Positions 1 through 5,779 of a stretch of 6,405 nt of DNA are shown here, in pieces. The translations under genes and the position numbers were made by a program. The DNA comes from Xanthobacteraceae bacterium. GTDB taxonomy: Bacteria; Pseudomonadota; Alphaproteobacteria; Rhizobiales; Xanthobacteraceae. Numbering within the stretch: position 1 is the stretch's first letter; each line of letters opens with the position of its first letter. A model generated the notes under the pieces. It did not search any database and was not told where the DNA came from. It saw only the letters and a list, made by a program, of their open reading frames with translations. Location: assembly GCA_030043335.1 (NCBI GenBank), contig JASHXX010000381.1, positions 1 to 6,405 of the forward strand. The letters run 5' to 3'.

Positions 1-30
1 GACGCCTGCTCCCGCGATGATGACCTTCAT
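1..30 (-). CDS. Start of a divergent Rossmann-fold, probably FAD-dependent, oxidoreductase (partial)
   Basis: Only the first ten codons lie in the window; the gene continues leftwards past base 1. The minus strand reads MKVIIAGAGV, a beta strand followed by the opening GxG of a dinucleotide-binding fold, as at the N-terminus of FAD-dependent monooxygenases and related oxidoreductases. An in-frame TAG lies just upstream (minus strand, 46-48), and the ATG at 28-30 is the only start codon after it. A GGGAG ribosome site (minus strand, 40-44) sits 9 nt before this ATG. The gene is divergent from the acyl-CoA dehydrogenase gene, so a shared regulator is plausible. FAD rather than NAD binding, and the exact family, are inference from ten residues. 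Confidence 0.6.
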   Translation of the reverse strand, partial: MKVIIAGAGV

Positions 31-58
31 GGCCGAGAACTCCCGCTATCACCTCACA

Positions 59-81
59 GCCGGCATGGATAATGTGCCGGC
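59..81. promoter_or_regulatory. Inverted repeat between divergent genes, candidate operator
   Basis: GCCGGCA (59-65) and TGCCGGC (75-81) are perfect 7-bp inverted arms separated by 9 nt, so the arm centres are 16 bp apart. The repeat lies 29 bp upstream of the minus-strand start and about 100 bp upstream of the acyl-CoA dehydrogenase start. A dimeric repressor or activator controlling both genes could bind here. GCCGGC is common by chance in DNA this GC-rich, and I saw no convincing -35/-10 pair, so the role is speculative. Confidence 0.3.
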
Positions 82-182
82 AAGGGCCGCAAATGCAACG
101 ATTTGCCGCCGGGATGGTTATGGCGATCTGACGGCGCGGCGAAAGCCCTGAAAACCGGCATGCCACCGGGAGGAGAACAAAG

Positions 183-1361
183 ATGAGCCGGACCGCACAT
201 CTGGGCCTCCCGTTCTTCGAGGCGCAGCATCGGGCCTTCGCCGACGAACTCGATCAATGGGCGCGGCGGGCGGCCGACGAGGTGGAAGGCGGCGACGCCG
301 GCCACGCCGACGTCGATGCCGCCTGCGTCCGCTGGGTGCGTGCGCTGGGCGCCGGCGGCTACCTGCGGCACTGCGTCCCGGCGGGCTTCGGCGGCGCGCA
401 CGAGGTGCTGCAGTCGCGCTATCTGGTGATCGCGCGGGAGACGCTGGCGCGGCACAGCGGGCTTGCCGATTTCGCCTTCACCATGCAGGGCCTCGGCAGC
501 GGCCCGATTACGCTCGCGGGCTCCGACGAGCTCAAGCGCCGCCATCTGCCGCGCGTCGCCGAGGGCGCCGCGATCGCCGCCTTCGCGCTCACCGAGCCGG
601 AGGCCGGCTCCGACGTCGCCGCGATGTCGACTTCGGCACGGCTCGAACGCGGCCATTATCTGCTCGAAGGCGAGAAGACCTTCATCTCCAATGGCGGCAT
701 CGCCGACCTCTATGTGGTGTTCGCCCGCACCGGCGAGGCGCCGGGCGCGCGCGGCATTTCCGCCTTCGTGGTCGAGGCCGGAACGCCGGGCTTCGACGCC
801 GCCGAACGCATCGAGGTCGTCGCCCCGCATCCGCTGGCGCGACTGCGGTTTCAGTCCTGCCGCATTCCCGCGGCGCAGCTGATCGGCACGCCGGGCGAGG
901 GTTTCAAGATCGCGATGCGCACGCTCGACATCTTTCGCGCCGGGGTCGCCGCCGCGGCGCTCGGCTTCGCGCGGCGCGCGCTGGACGAGGCGCTGATCCG
1001 GGCAAAATCGCGAAAGATGTTCGGCCAGACGCTTGCCGACTTCCAGCTCACGCAAGCCGCGCTCGCCGACATGGCGCTCGAAATCGACGCCGCGGCGCTG
1101 CTGACCTATCGCGCGGCGTGGCTGCGCGACGTCGAGGGCGTGGCGACGACACGGGAAGCGGCGATGGCCAAGATGGCGGCGACCGAGGGCGCGCAGCGCG
1201 TCATCGACCGCGCGGTGCAGATGTTCGGCGGGCTGGGCGTCGGCGTCGGCTCGGTGGTCGAGCGGCTTTACCGCGAGATCCGCCCGCTGCGCATCTATGA
1301 AGGCGCGACCGAAGTGCAGAAGCTCATTATCGGCCGCGATCTGCTCAAGGAGCGGAATTAG
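183..1361 (+). CDS. Acyl-CoA dehydrogenase family flavoprotein
   Basis: The 392-residue product has the usual length for a cytosolic acyl-CoA dehydrogenase, which oxidises an acyl-CoA at alpha-beta with FAD and passes electrons to electron-transfer flavoprotein. The helical N-domain covers roughly residues 1-125. The middle beta domain opens with the family signature [12 protein letters not shown] (133-144), followed by KTFISNGG (165-172). The C-terminal helical domain carries [12 protein letters not shown] (277-288), which contacts FAD, and QMFGGLGVG (346-354). E373 in [10 protein letters not shown] is at the position of the medium-chain-type catalytic base. The start is set by GGGAGGAGA ending 6 nt before ATG. 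One deviation is V354 where many members have Tyr or Phe after GGxG. The neighbouring divergent flavoenzyme suggests a catabolic route for an aromatic, alicyclic or branched acid, but substrate is not readable. Family assignment is secure; substrate is unknown. Confidence 0.95.
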   Translation: MSRTAHLGLPFFEAQHRAFADELDQWARRAADEVEGGDAGHADVDAACVRWVRALGAGGYLRHCVPAGFGGAHEVLQSRYLVIARETLARHSGLADFAFTMQGLGSGPITLAGSDELKRRHLPRVAEGAAIAAFALTEPEAGSDVAAMSTSARLERGHYLLEGEKTFISNGGIADLYVVFARTGEAPGARGISAFVVEAGTPGFDAAERIEVVAPHPLARLRFQSCRIPAAQLIGTPGEGFKIAMRTLDIFRAGVAAAALGFARRALDEALIRAKSRKMFGQTLADFQLTQAALADMALEIDAAALLTYRAAWLRDVEGVATTREAAMAKMAATEGAQRVIDRAVQMFGGLGVGVGSVVERLYREIRPLRIYEGATEVQKLIIGRDLLKERN

Positions 1362-1385
1362 GGCGAACCTGTCTGACGTTCGTCA

Positions 1386-1421
1386 AACTCGCATCAATCC
1401 GAATCTGGCTGCGTGCGAGTT
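1386..1421. repeat. 8-bp inverted repeat downstream of the acyl-CoA dehydrogenase gene
   Basis: AACTCGCA (1386-1393) pairs perfectly with TGCGAGTT (1414-1421) across a 20-nt loop. Allowing one bulged A, pairing extends to TCA (1383-1385) with TGA on the other side. It starts 24 nt after the stop codon, where a transcript 3' end would be expected. No T-run follows, so it is not a canonical intrinsic terminator. It may stabilise the mRNA end, assist Rho-dependent termination, or be chance. Confidence 0.3.
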
Positions 1422-1558
1422 GAGTCTGCGACGGTCATTTACACGCCGAACGCCGCGCGGTTTGTTGGCCAGCATCAACCATCGTTGAGCAAGAAGTGGC
1501 GGTGAAAACGTCGGGAACGTTCAACAGAGGGTATGCCTGCGGGAAATTCGTGACGCTG

Positions 1559-1579
1559 GAACCGAACGAGCATCGGTTC
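1559..1579. repeat. 7-bp stem, 7-nt loop upstream of the small exported-peptide gene
   Basis: GAACCGA (1559-1565) and TCGGTTC (1573-1579) form a perfect hairpin around ACGAGCA. It ends about 70 bp before the ATG at 1651, so it could be an operator or a 5' leader structure for that gene. No T-run follows it, which argues against an intrinsic terminator. Confidence 0.3.
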
Positions 1580-1639
1580 ATGACTCTCATAACTTGCGCA
1601 CAATGATGCGGCCTTGTAACTTGGTTTCAATTAGTTTTC

Positions 1640-1644
1640 AGGAG
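1640..1644 (+). promoter_or_regulatory. Ribosome binding site that decides the start at 1651
   Basis: AGGAG lies 6 nt before the ATG at 1651. The frame is open further upstream to an ATG at 1594, but that codon has no comparable site and would place 19 non-hydrophobic residues in front of the signal peptide. The internal ATG is therefore preferred. Confidence 0.75.
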
Positions 1645-1650
1645 TCGGCT

Positions 1651-1878
1651 ATGCGGGATATCCTGCAAAGGGTGCTCATCACAGCTGTTCTTTTTACTTT
1701 AGCAATAAGTCCGGCGTTTGCGTGCACTCACGGCGAATATCAGTGTCAGGCCGGAGTTCGGATGCAGTGTACCTGCGACAAGCACCGCTGCATCTGGAAG
1801 GATAGGGGAAATAATTGCAGTTCGCATAATCCGCGGACCTCGCAGGCGGGAAGCGCTCGACACCAACCGGCCGATTAG
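1651..1878 (+). CDS. Small exported cysteine-rich peptide, function unknown
   Basis: The 75-residue product has a clear Sec signal peptide: charged MRDILQR, a hydrophobic stretch (about 8-19), then SPAFA with predicted cleavage after A24. The mature peptide of about 51 residues begins CTHGEYQC and holds six cysteines spaced C-x6-C-x7-C-x-C-x4-C-x8-C, enough for three disulfides in the periplasm or outside the cell. AFAC is a poor lipobox because it lacks Leu at -3, so a secreted protein is likelier than a lipoprotein. The last 18 or so residues have no cysteine and look disordered. GC is low (27 of 60 bases in 1681-1740), unlike the flanking genes, which hints at separate acquisition. I do not recognise a family; an adhesive, binding, host-interaction or antimicrobial role is possible but unsupported. 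Confidence 0.7.
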   Translation: MRDILQRVLITAVLFTLAISPAFACTHGEYQCQAGVRMQCTCDKHRCIWKDRGNNCSSHNPRTSQAGSARHQPAD

Positions 1879-1965
1879 AGGCGACGCACGGAATTTCGCC
1901 CAATGGCACGACGCTACACTTTGCCTTTCGGCCCGCGACCGACGCTTTCGGGGGCACAAGGGACA

Positions 1966-1993
1966 TGGCCGGGCCTGCCGTCGGCTCCGGCCA
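1966..1993. repeat. Stem-loop between the small gene and the binding-protein gene
   Basis: TGGCCGG (1966-1972) pairs perfectly with CCGGCCA (1987-1993) around a 14-nt loop. It lies 87 bp past the small gene's stop and about 107 bp before the next start. No T-run follows. It could mark the 3' end of the small gene's transcript or a site in the next gene's upstream region. The rest of 1879-2088 holds no gene I can support. Confidence 0.25.
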
Positions 1994-2089
1994 GTCGCGA
2001 ATGATCCATCGCTGCCATCGGCGTCCAATTTTGCTGTGATGCAGAATGCTGTACTGATTCCACGATGTGGTAGAGTGTGGTCGTCGATG

Positions 2090-2095
2090 AAGGAG
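2090..2095 (+). promoter_or_regulatory. Ribosome binding site that decides the GTG start at 2101
   Basis: AAGGAG is followed by a 5-nt spacer (AACCC) and GTG at 2101. Choosing this GTG puts an RRRDFI Tat-like motif at the very N-terminus, as is typical of the family. The alternative GTG at 2077 would make the ribosome site itself coding and add eight acidic or neutral residues before the signal. Confidence 0.8.
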
Positions 2096-2100
2096 AACCC

Positions 2101-3090
2101 GTGAGGCGACGGGACTTCATTTGGTGTCTCAGCGTCGCATTCGCTTGGCCGGTCCGCCCACGCGCCCAACAGTCGGACCGAATGCGGCGGATCGGTGTGC
2201 TGTTGCCCTTTGCTGAGAACGATGCTGAGGCCAAGTCCCATCTATCCGCGCTCGCGCAGGAGCTCAAACGACTGGGGTGGTCGCAGGACCGCAACATCCG
2301 CATCGACGTCCGCTATGCGGCTGGAATGGCAGATCAGTATCGCCCGCTCGCGATGGAGCTAACTGCGCTCCAACCCGACGTGTTCCTTTCAGAGTCGACG
2401 CCGGCTGCGGCGGCGCTAAAGCAGGAGACGGGGACAATTCCTATCGTATTTGTCGGGGTCTCGGACCCGGTCGGCTCTGGCTTCGTGACGAGTTTGGCGC
2501 GACCAGGGGGCGATCTTACCGGCATGATGCAGTACGAGAGTGGCATTTTGGGCAAGTGGCTCTCGATGCTTAAGGAGGTCGCACCGCACCTTACCCGGGT
2601 CGCATTCGTCGCCAATCCAAAATTCAAAGGGTACGATTACTTCTGGGGATTTGCCCAGGCGGCGGCGCCCGCGCTTGCAATCGAACTCGTCCCAAGTCAA
2701 ATCGGCAGCGATGCCGCCGATGTCGAGCGAGCAATCGAATCGTTCGCGCGGATGCCGGACGGGGGCCTTTTATTTGTCCCCGATGCCACGACCATAGCAA
2801 ATCGCGACCTCGTCATTGCGCTTGCGACACGTTACCGTTTGCCGGCGGTCTATCCTTGGCGCTTCTTCGTTACAGCCGGCGGGCTGATGTCTTACGGAAT
2901 TGATAATGTCGATGTGCTGCAAAAGGCGGCGTCCTACGTCGATCGCATCCTGCGCGGTGCTAAGCCAGCCGATCTACCGGTGCAGGCGCCGACCAGATTC
3001 GAAGCGGCTGTCAACCTCAAGACCGCCAAGGCTCTTGGACTAACCATTCCGCCCACCCTGCTCGCTACCGCCGACGAGGTGATCGAATAG
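2101..3090 (+). CDS. ABC transporter substrate-binding protein (PF04392 type), orphan
   Basis: The 329-residue product matches the ABC_sub_bind family, periplasmic two-lobed proteins resembling TrpX and Leu/Ile/Val-binding folds. It opens with a Tat-like leader (RRRDFI at 2-7, short hydrophobic core to about 18), probably cleaved near PRA-QQ (22/23). The -3 residue is Pro, so cleavage may be inefficient. Family landmarks follow: RRIGVLLPF at the first beta strand, the ALAQELKRLGW helix, the PIVFVGVSDPVGSGFV hinge region, LARPGGDLTG, GLMSYG, and the C-terminal block KPADLPVQAPTRFEAAVNLKTAKALGLTIPPTLLA split over the last 50 residues. It is full length. No permease or ATPase gene adjoins it, as is frequent for this family in Bradyrhizobium relatives. 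The ligand is unknown. GC is between that of the small gene and the flanking metabolic genes (38 of 60 in 2641-2700). Confidence 0.93.
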   Translation: MRRRDFIWCLSVAFAWPVRPRAQQSDRMRRIGVLLPFAENDAEAKSHLSALAQELKRLGWSQDRNIRIDVRYAAGMADQYRPLAMELTALQPDVFLSESTPAAAALKQETGTIPIVFVGVSDPVGSGFVTSLARPGGDLTGMMQYESGILGKWLSMLKEVAPHLTRVAFVANPKFKGYDYFWGFAQAAAPALAIELVPSQIGSDAADVERAIESFARMPDGGLLFVPDATTIANRDLVIALATRYRLPAVYPWRFFVTAGGLMSYGIDNVDVLQKAASYVDRILRGAKPADLPVQAPTRFEAAVNLKTAKALGLTIPPTLLATADEVIE

Positions 3091-3173
3091 GGTACAGTAC
3101 TTACGGCGATGCACTTCGTCGCTTATGGTCCATCACGTCATTTCGTGGCGCGGTGGCGTTGGTCGCTATCGGG

Positions 3174-3203
3174 AGCGTAGCGGACGCTGGCGAGCCGCTC
3201 GCC
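3174..3203. terminator. Back-to-back hairpins between convergent genes, candidate bidirectional terminator
   Basis: AGCGT/ACGCT (3174-3188, 5-nt loop) is directly followed by GGCGAG/CTCGCC (3189-3203, 3-nt loop). They sit about 85 bp past the binding-protein stop and 33 bp past the stop of the converging minus-strand oxidoreductase. The position suits termination from both sides. Neither strand has a T-run after the stems, so this would be a non-canonical or Rho-assisted terminator. Confidence 0.35.
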
Positions 3204-3236
3204 CGGCGGAGTTATGGGTTCGCGGCCTGGAAAAGC

Positions 3237-4799
3237 TCACGCGCCCGCCAGCATTTTCGCCAGCATGAAGCCGGAAGCCACGCCGGTGCCGGCGCCCGGC
3301 CAGGTCGAGGCTCCGACCATGTAGAGGCCGGCGACCGGCGTGCGGTAGCGCGACCAGCCGAACGCCGGGCGGAACAGAAAATTCTGATCCAGGTGATGGC
3401 TGCCGGCCAGGCTGTCGCCCTCGACCAAGTTGGGATTGTCGCGCTCGAGGTCGGCGGGCGAGAGCACGGCGCGCCCGAGGATGTTCGCGCTCAAGCCGGG
3501 CGCGTAGCGCTCGATGATTGCGATCACGCGGTTGGCATAGGCTTCTTTCATGTCATCCCATCGGCTGCCGCTGATGGCGCCGGCCGCGTCGGCGCGGATG
3601 CGCGAGGGCAGCACCCGCACCTGCACCCAGAGCACGTGTTGTCCGGCCGGGGCGCGCGAAGGATCGATCGCGGTTGGCTGGCCGACCACCAGCATCGGCT
3701 CCTCGGGCAACAGCCCGTCGAGTGCCTCCGTGTAAGTCTTTGCCATCGCCGCGAACGACGGCGCGAGATGCACATAGGCGAACCGCCGCAATTCGGCGCC
3801 GGCGTTCCAGGCCGGCAGATCGCCGAGCGCGAGATGGATCATCATGGTCGCCGGCCCCGGCCGCAGCCTCGTCAGCCGCTGCGCCGCCGCCGGCGGCTGC
3901 GCGAGAAGATCGCCGAACAGAACGCGCGGGTGAATATTGGCGATCACGGCGCGCATCGCCTCGATCCGCTCGCCGCTCGCGAGCACGACGGCTTTGGCCA
4001 CGCCGGATTCGACGGCGATGCCGCGAACCGGTGCACCGAGCCGTACTTCGCCGCCGGCCGCCTCGATTGCCCCGACCATCGCGGCGACGATGGTATCGGC
4101 GCCGCCTTGCCCGAGCGCCATGCCGAAACTCTGGTTCGTCATCGATTCGAGATAGGGAAACAGCGCGCCGCCGGCGCAGTCCGGCGCGAAGTCGAGGTGC
4201 ATGCCCCACGCCGCCATCATCGCCTTGAGCTTGGCATTCTCGAAATTCTCATCGAGCCATTCCCGCGGCGAGGTGAGGAGGAGGCGCGCCGTATCGGCTA
4301 CCCACGTCGTCCCGCGCGCCCGCCACGCCGCATAGATCGCGCGCAACGCCTGCCAGGACGGCAGCGGCGAGGACAGGAGCGCAAAAATGTGCGGCGCATC
4401 CTGCGCGAAGTCTGCGACCATGGCGCGCCAGCGATGCGCGTCGGTTGCGCTCAACGTCGCGATCCGATTTGCCGTCGCCTCGAGATTTTTTTCGACCCCG
4501 AGCCAACTGCCGTCGGGAAAAGCGGTAGCGAAGCACTGCTCGGCGCCGACGAAGGCGAGGCCGTGCGCGAGTAAGCGCTCCCGGTGTGCGGCGAAAAACG
4601 GCGAGCCGGCAAACAAGCTCAGATTCATCGCATAGAGGTCGTGGCGGAAGCCGGGCCGGGTGATCTCGCGGGTCTTGACCGCGCCGCCGGCAATTTCCGC
4701 GCGTTCGAGGACAACGACCTTCCAGCCCGTGGCGGCGAGATGCAGCGCCGCCGCGAGCCCGTTGACGCCTGCGCCGATGACGATCGCGTCGTGCGGCAT
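3237..4799 (-). CDS. CrtI/PYROXD2-like FAD-dependent oxidoreductase
   Basis: The 520-residue product is a full-length member of the phytoene desaturase-like NAD(P)/FAD-dependent oxidoreductases (COG1233 type). The N-terminal FAD fold shows GAGVNG (9-14), ribose-binding E32 in VVLER, and the GGAVKTRE segment (38-45). A GQGGADTI motif (230-237) and IEAAGGEVRLGAPVRGI (245-261) form the typical mid-protein nucleotide-domain return. GLYMVGASTWPGAGTG near 491-506 is the C-terminal FAD-binding motif. No signal peptide is seen, so it is cytosolic or membrane-associated. An AGGAG site (minus strand, 4805-4809) lies 5 nt before ATG. It diverges from the cyclase-family gene and is a co-linear paralogue of the gene at 5780. 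No carotenoid genes (crtB, crtE) adjoin it, so carotenoid desaturation is not implied. It may oxidise or isomerise a hydrophobic substrate; substrate and electron acceptor are unknown. Confidence 0.92.
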   Translation of the reverse strand: MPHDAIVIGAGVNGLAAALHLAATGWKVVVLERAEIAGGAVKTREITRPGFRHDLYAMNLSLFAGSPFFAAHRERLLAHGLAFVGAEQCFATAFPDGSWLGVEKNLEATANRIATLSATDAHRWRAMVADFAQDAPHIFALLSSPLPSWQALRAIYAAWRARGTTWVADTARLLLTSPREWLDENFENAKLKAMMAAWGMHLDFAPDCAGGALFPYLESMTNQSFGMALGQGGADTIVAAMVGAIEAAGGEVRLGAPVRGIAVESGVAKAVVLASGERIEAMRAVIANIHPRVLFGDLLAQPPAAAQRLTRLRPGPATMMIHLALGDLPAWNAGAELRRFAYVHLAPSFAAMAKTYTEALDGLLPEEPMLVVGQPTAIDPSRAPAGQHVLWVQVRVLPSRIRADAAGAISGSRWDDMKEAYANRVIAIIERYAPGLSANILGRAVLSPADLERDNPNLVEGDSLAGSHHLDQNFLFRPAFGWSRYRTPVAGLYMVGASTWPGAGTGVASGFMLAKMLAGA

Positions 4800-4859
4800 T
4801 CTCGCTCCTGCGTTGCGCCGGATCGCGCATTGGCGGTTCGGCCGGTCGCTTGCCAGCGC

Positions 4860-4874
4860 AGATATTCCATATCT
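4860..4874. promoter_or_regulatory. Perfect hyphenated palindrome in the divergent promoter region, candidate operator
   Basis: AGATAT and ATATCT flank a 3-nt TCC centre, giving a 15-bp palindrome that is AT-rich against very GC-rich surroundings. It lies 60 bp upstream of the minus-strand oxidoreductase start and 65 bp upstream of the cyclase-family start, almost midway. TTGACG at 4881-4886, a good -35 hexamer for the plus gene, follows 6 bp later, although a matching -10 at 16-18 nt is weak. A second pair, TGACGCT (4882-4888) and AGCGTCA (4920-4926), brackets the probable transcription start. A shared regulator bound at 4860-4874 could control both operons. Which regulator family is unknown; no regulator gene is in the window. 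Confidence 0.5.
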
Positions 4875-4939
4875 AAAATGTTGACGCTAGGCTCCCGCCT
4901 TATTCATTCGCTTTAGACGAGCGTCACGGAGAGAATCAC

Positions 4940-5731
4940 ATGGCCAGTACTCAAATTCTCAGCGACTTTGCCGCGGCGCTCGCGTCCGGCGCCATCGAAG
5001 TGGTGGATCTGACCGCTCCGCTCGGCCCGCAAACGCCGCTGATCAAGCTGCCGCCCGAGATCGGCAAGAACACGCCGTCGATCGAGGTCCACGCCATTTC
5101 CAACTACGACAAGGACGGGCCGTTCTGGGCCTGGAACTGGCTCAAGCTCGGCGAGCACTCGGGCACGCATTTCGATGCGCCGGTGCATTGGATCAGCGGC
5201 AGGGACTATAAAGACGGCAGCACCGACACCATCCCGGTCAAGAATTTCGTCGCGCCCGCTTGCGTCATCGATTGTTCGGCCGAAGCGGCGAAGAACAACG
5301 ATTTCCTTTTGACCGTCGACGGCGTCAAAGCCTGGGAGAAGAAGCACGGCGATATCCCGGCCGGCTCCTGGGTGCTGATGCGCACCGACTGGTACAAGCG
5401 CAACGACAGCGAAGAAAAATTCCTCAACGTCGATAACAAGGGCCCGCATTCGCCGGGGCCGACGGCCGAGACCATCCACTACCTGATCGCCAAGGGCGTC
5501 ATCGGCTGGGGATCGGAGACGGTCGGCACCGATGCCGGCTCGGCCGGCGGCATGGATCCGCCGTTTCCGGCCCACACCTTCATGCACGAGGCGAACCGTT
5601 ACGGCCTCGCCAGCCTCTGCCAGCTCGACAAGCTGCCGCCAAAGGGCGCGATCCTGATCGCAGCGCCGCTGAAGATCGTCAAAGGCACCGGCAGCCCGCT
5701 GCGCGTGCTTGCGCTCGTTCCGCGGCATTAA
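4940..5731 (+). CDS. Cyclase family protein (PF04199), putative metal-dependent hydrolase
   Basis: The 263-residue product belongs to the family that includes kynurenine formamidase (KynB) and isatin hydrolase, cytosolic enzymes that hydrolyse amide or lactam-like bonds with Zn or Mn. The defining HxGTHxDxPxH motif is intact as H73, G75, T76, H77, D79, P81 and H83, giving the expected metal ligands H73, H77 and D79. VVDLTAPLGP (21-30) is the usual N-terminal strand and turn. H212 and H216 are candidates for the second histidine site. In the following helix and turn the protein reads YGLASLCQLDKLP (221-233), where many relatives have a metal-binding Glu in an ENL motif; here that position seems to be Ala or Ser. 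GGAGAG lies 6 nt before ATG. It is probably cotranscribed with the oxidoreductase gene 48 bp downstream. The tail GSPLRVLALVPRH is typical. Tryptophan breakdown is not implied by context; the substrate is unknown. Confidence 0.92.
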   Translation: MASTQILSDFAAALASGAIEVVDLTAPLGPQTPLIKLPPEIGKNTPSIEVHAISNYDKDGPFWAWNWLKLGEHSGTHFDAPVHWISGRDYKDGSTDTIPVKNFVAPACVIDCSAEAAKNNDFLLTVDGVKAWEKKHGDIPAGSWVLMRTDWYKRNDSEEKFLNVDNKGPHSPGPTAETIHYLIAKGVIGWGSETVGTDAGSAGGMDPPFPAHTFMHEANRYGLASLCQLDKLPPKGAILIAAPLKIVKGTGSPLRVLALVPRH

Positions 5732-5779
5732 AGCCCGAGCAGCGAAAACGTCGCGCCGGCGACATTCGGGGCAGGGCAC

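Larger units (their letters stand above)
1362..1650. other. Gene-free, lower-GC interval with two stem-loops
   Basis: I found no credible gene in these 289 bases. Short open frames here lack ribosome sites and family motifs. The interval has two inverted repeats, listed separately, and a small TGACG/CGTCA hairpin with a 2-nt loop right after the acyl-CoA dehydrogenase stop (1374-1385). GC falls here compared with the flanking gene. Towards the right end T-rich DNA leads into the ribosome site of the small exported-peptide gene, so that gene's promoter is probably inside this interval. I could not assign clear -35/-10 boxes. Confidence 0.5.

Noticed and set aside
54..1055. Minus-strand open frame opposite the acyl-CoA dehydrogenase
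   Set aside because: The plus strand carries all acyl-CoA dehydrogenase signatures; the minus frame lacks motifs and has biased shadow composition.
2029..2057. TTTTGC-N17-TACTGA as a promoter for the binding-protein gene
   Set aside because: Both hexamers match the sigma-70 consensus poorly; position is plausible but the match is not better than chance.
2087..2104. Five-codon leader peptide (MKENP, stop) overlapping the GTG start of the binding-protein gene
   Set aside because: It has no ribosome site of its own and contains the Shine-Dalgarno sequence of the real gene; the overlap is probably chance.
1699..2241. Minus-strand frame of 180 codons across the small gene, the intergenic stretch and the binding-protein start
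   Set aside because: It overlaps two genes with good ribosome sites and signal peptides, and its product resembles no domain I recognise.
3153..4574. Plus-strand open frame of 473 codons opposite the minus-strand oxidoreductase
   Set aside because: It is rich in Arg, Gly and Ala, has no family motif and no ribosome site. The opposite strand has complete FAD motifs over the same bases, so this is an antisense shadow in GC-rich DNA.
2101..5731. A tryptophan-kynurenine link, since the window has a TrpX-like family binding protein and a KynB-like family hydrolase
   Set aside because: Both families are broad, the genes are separated by a convergent gene, and no other tryptophan catabolism gene is present.
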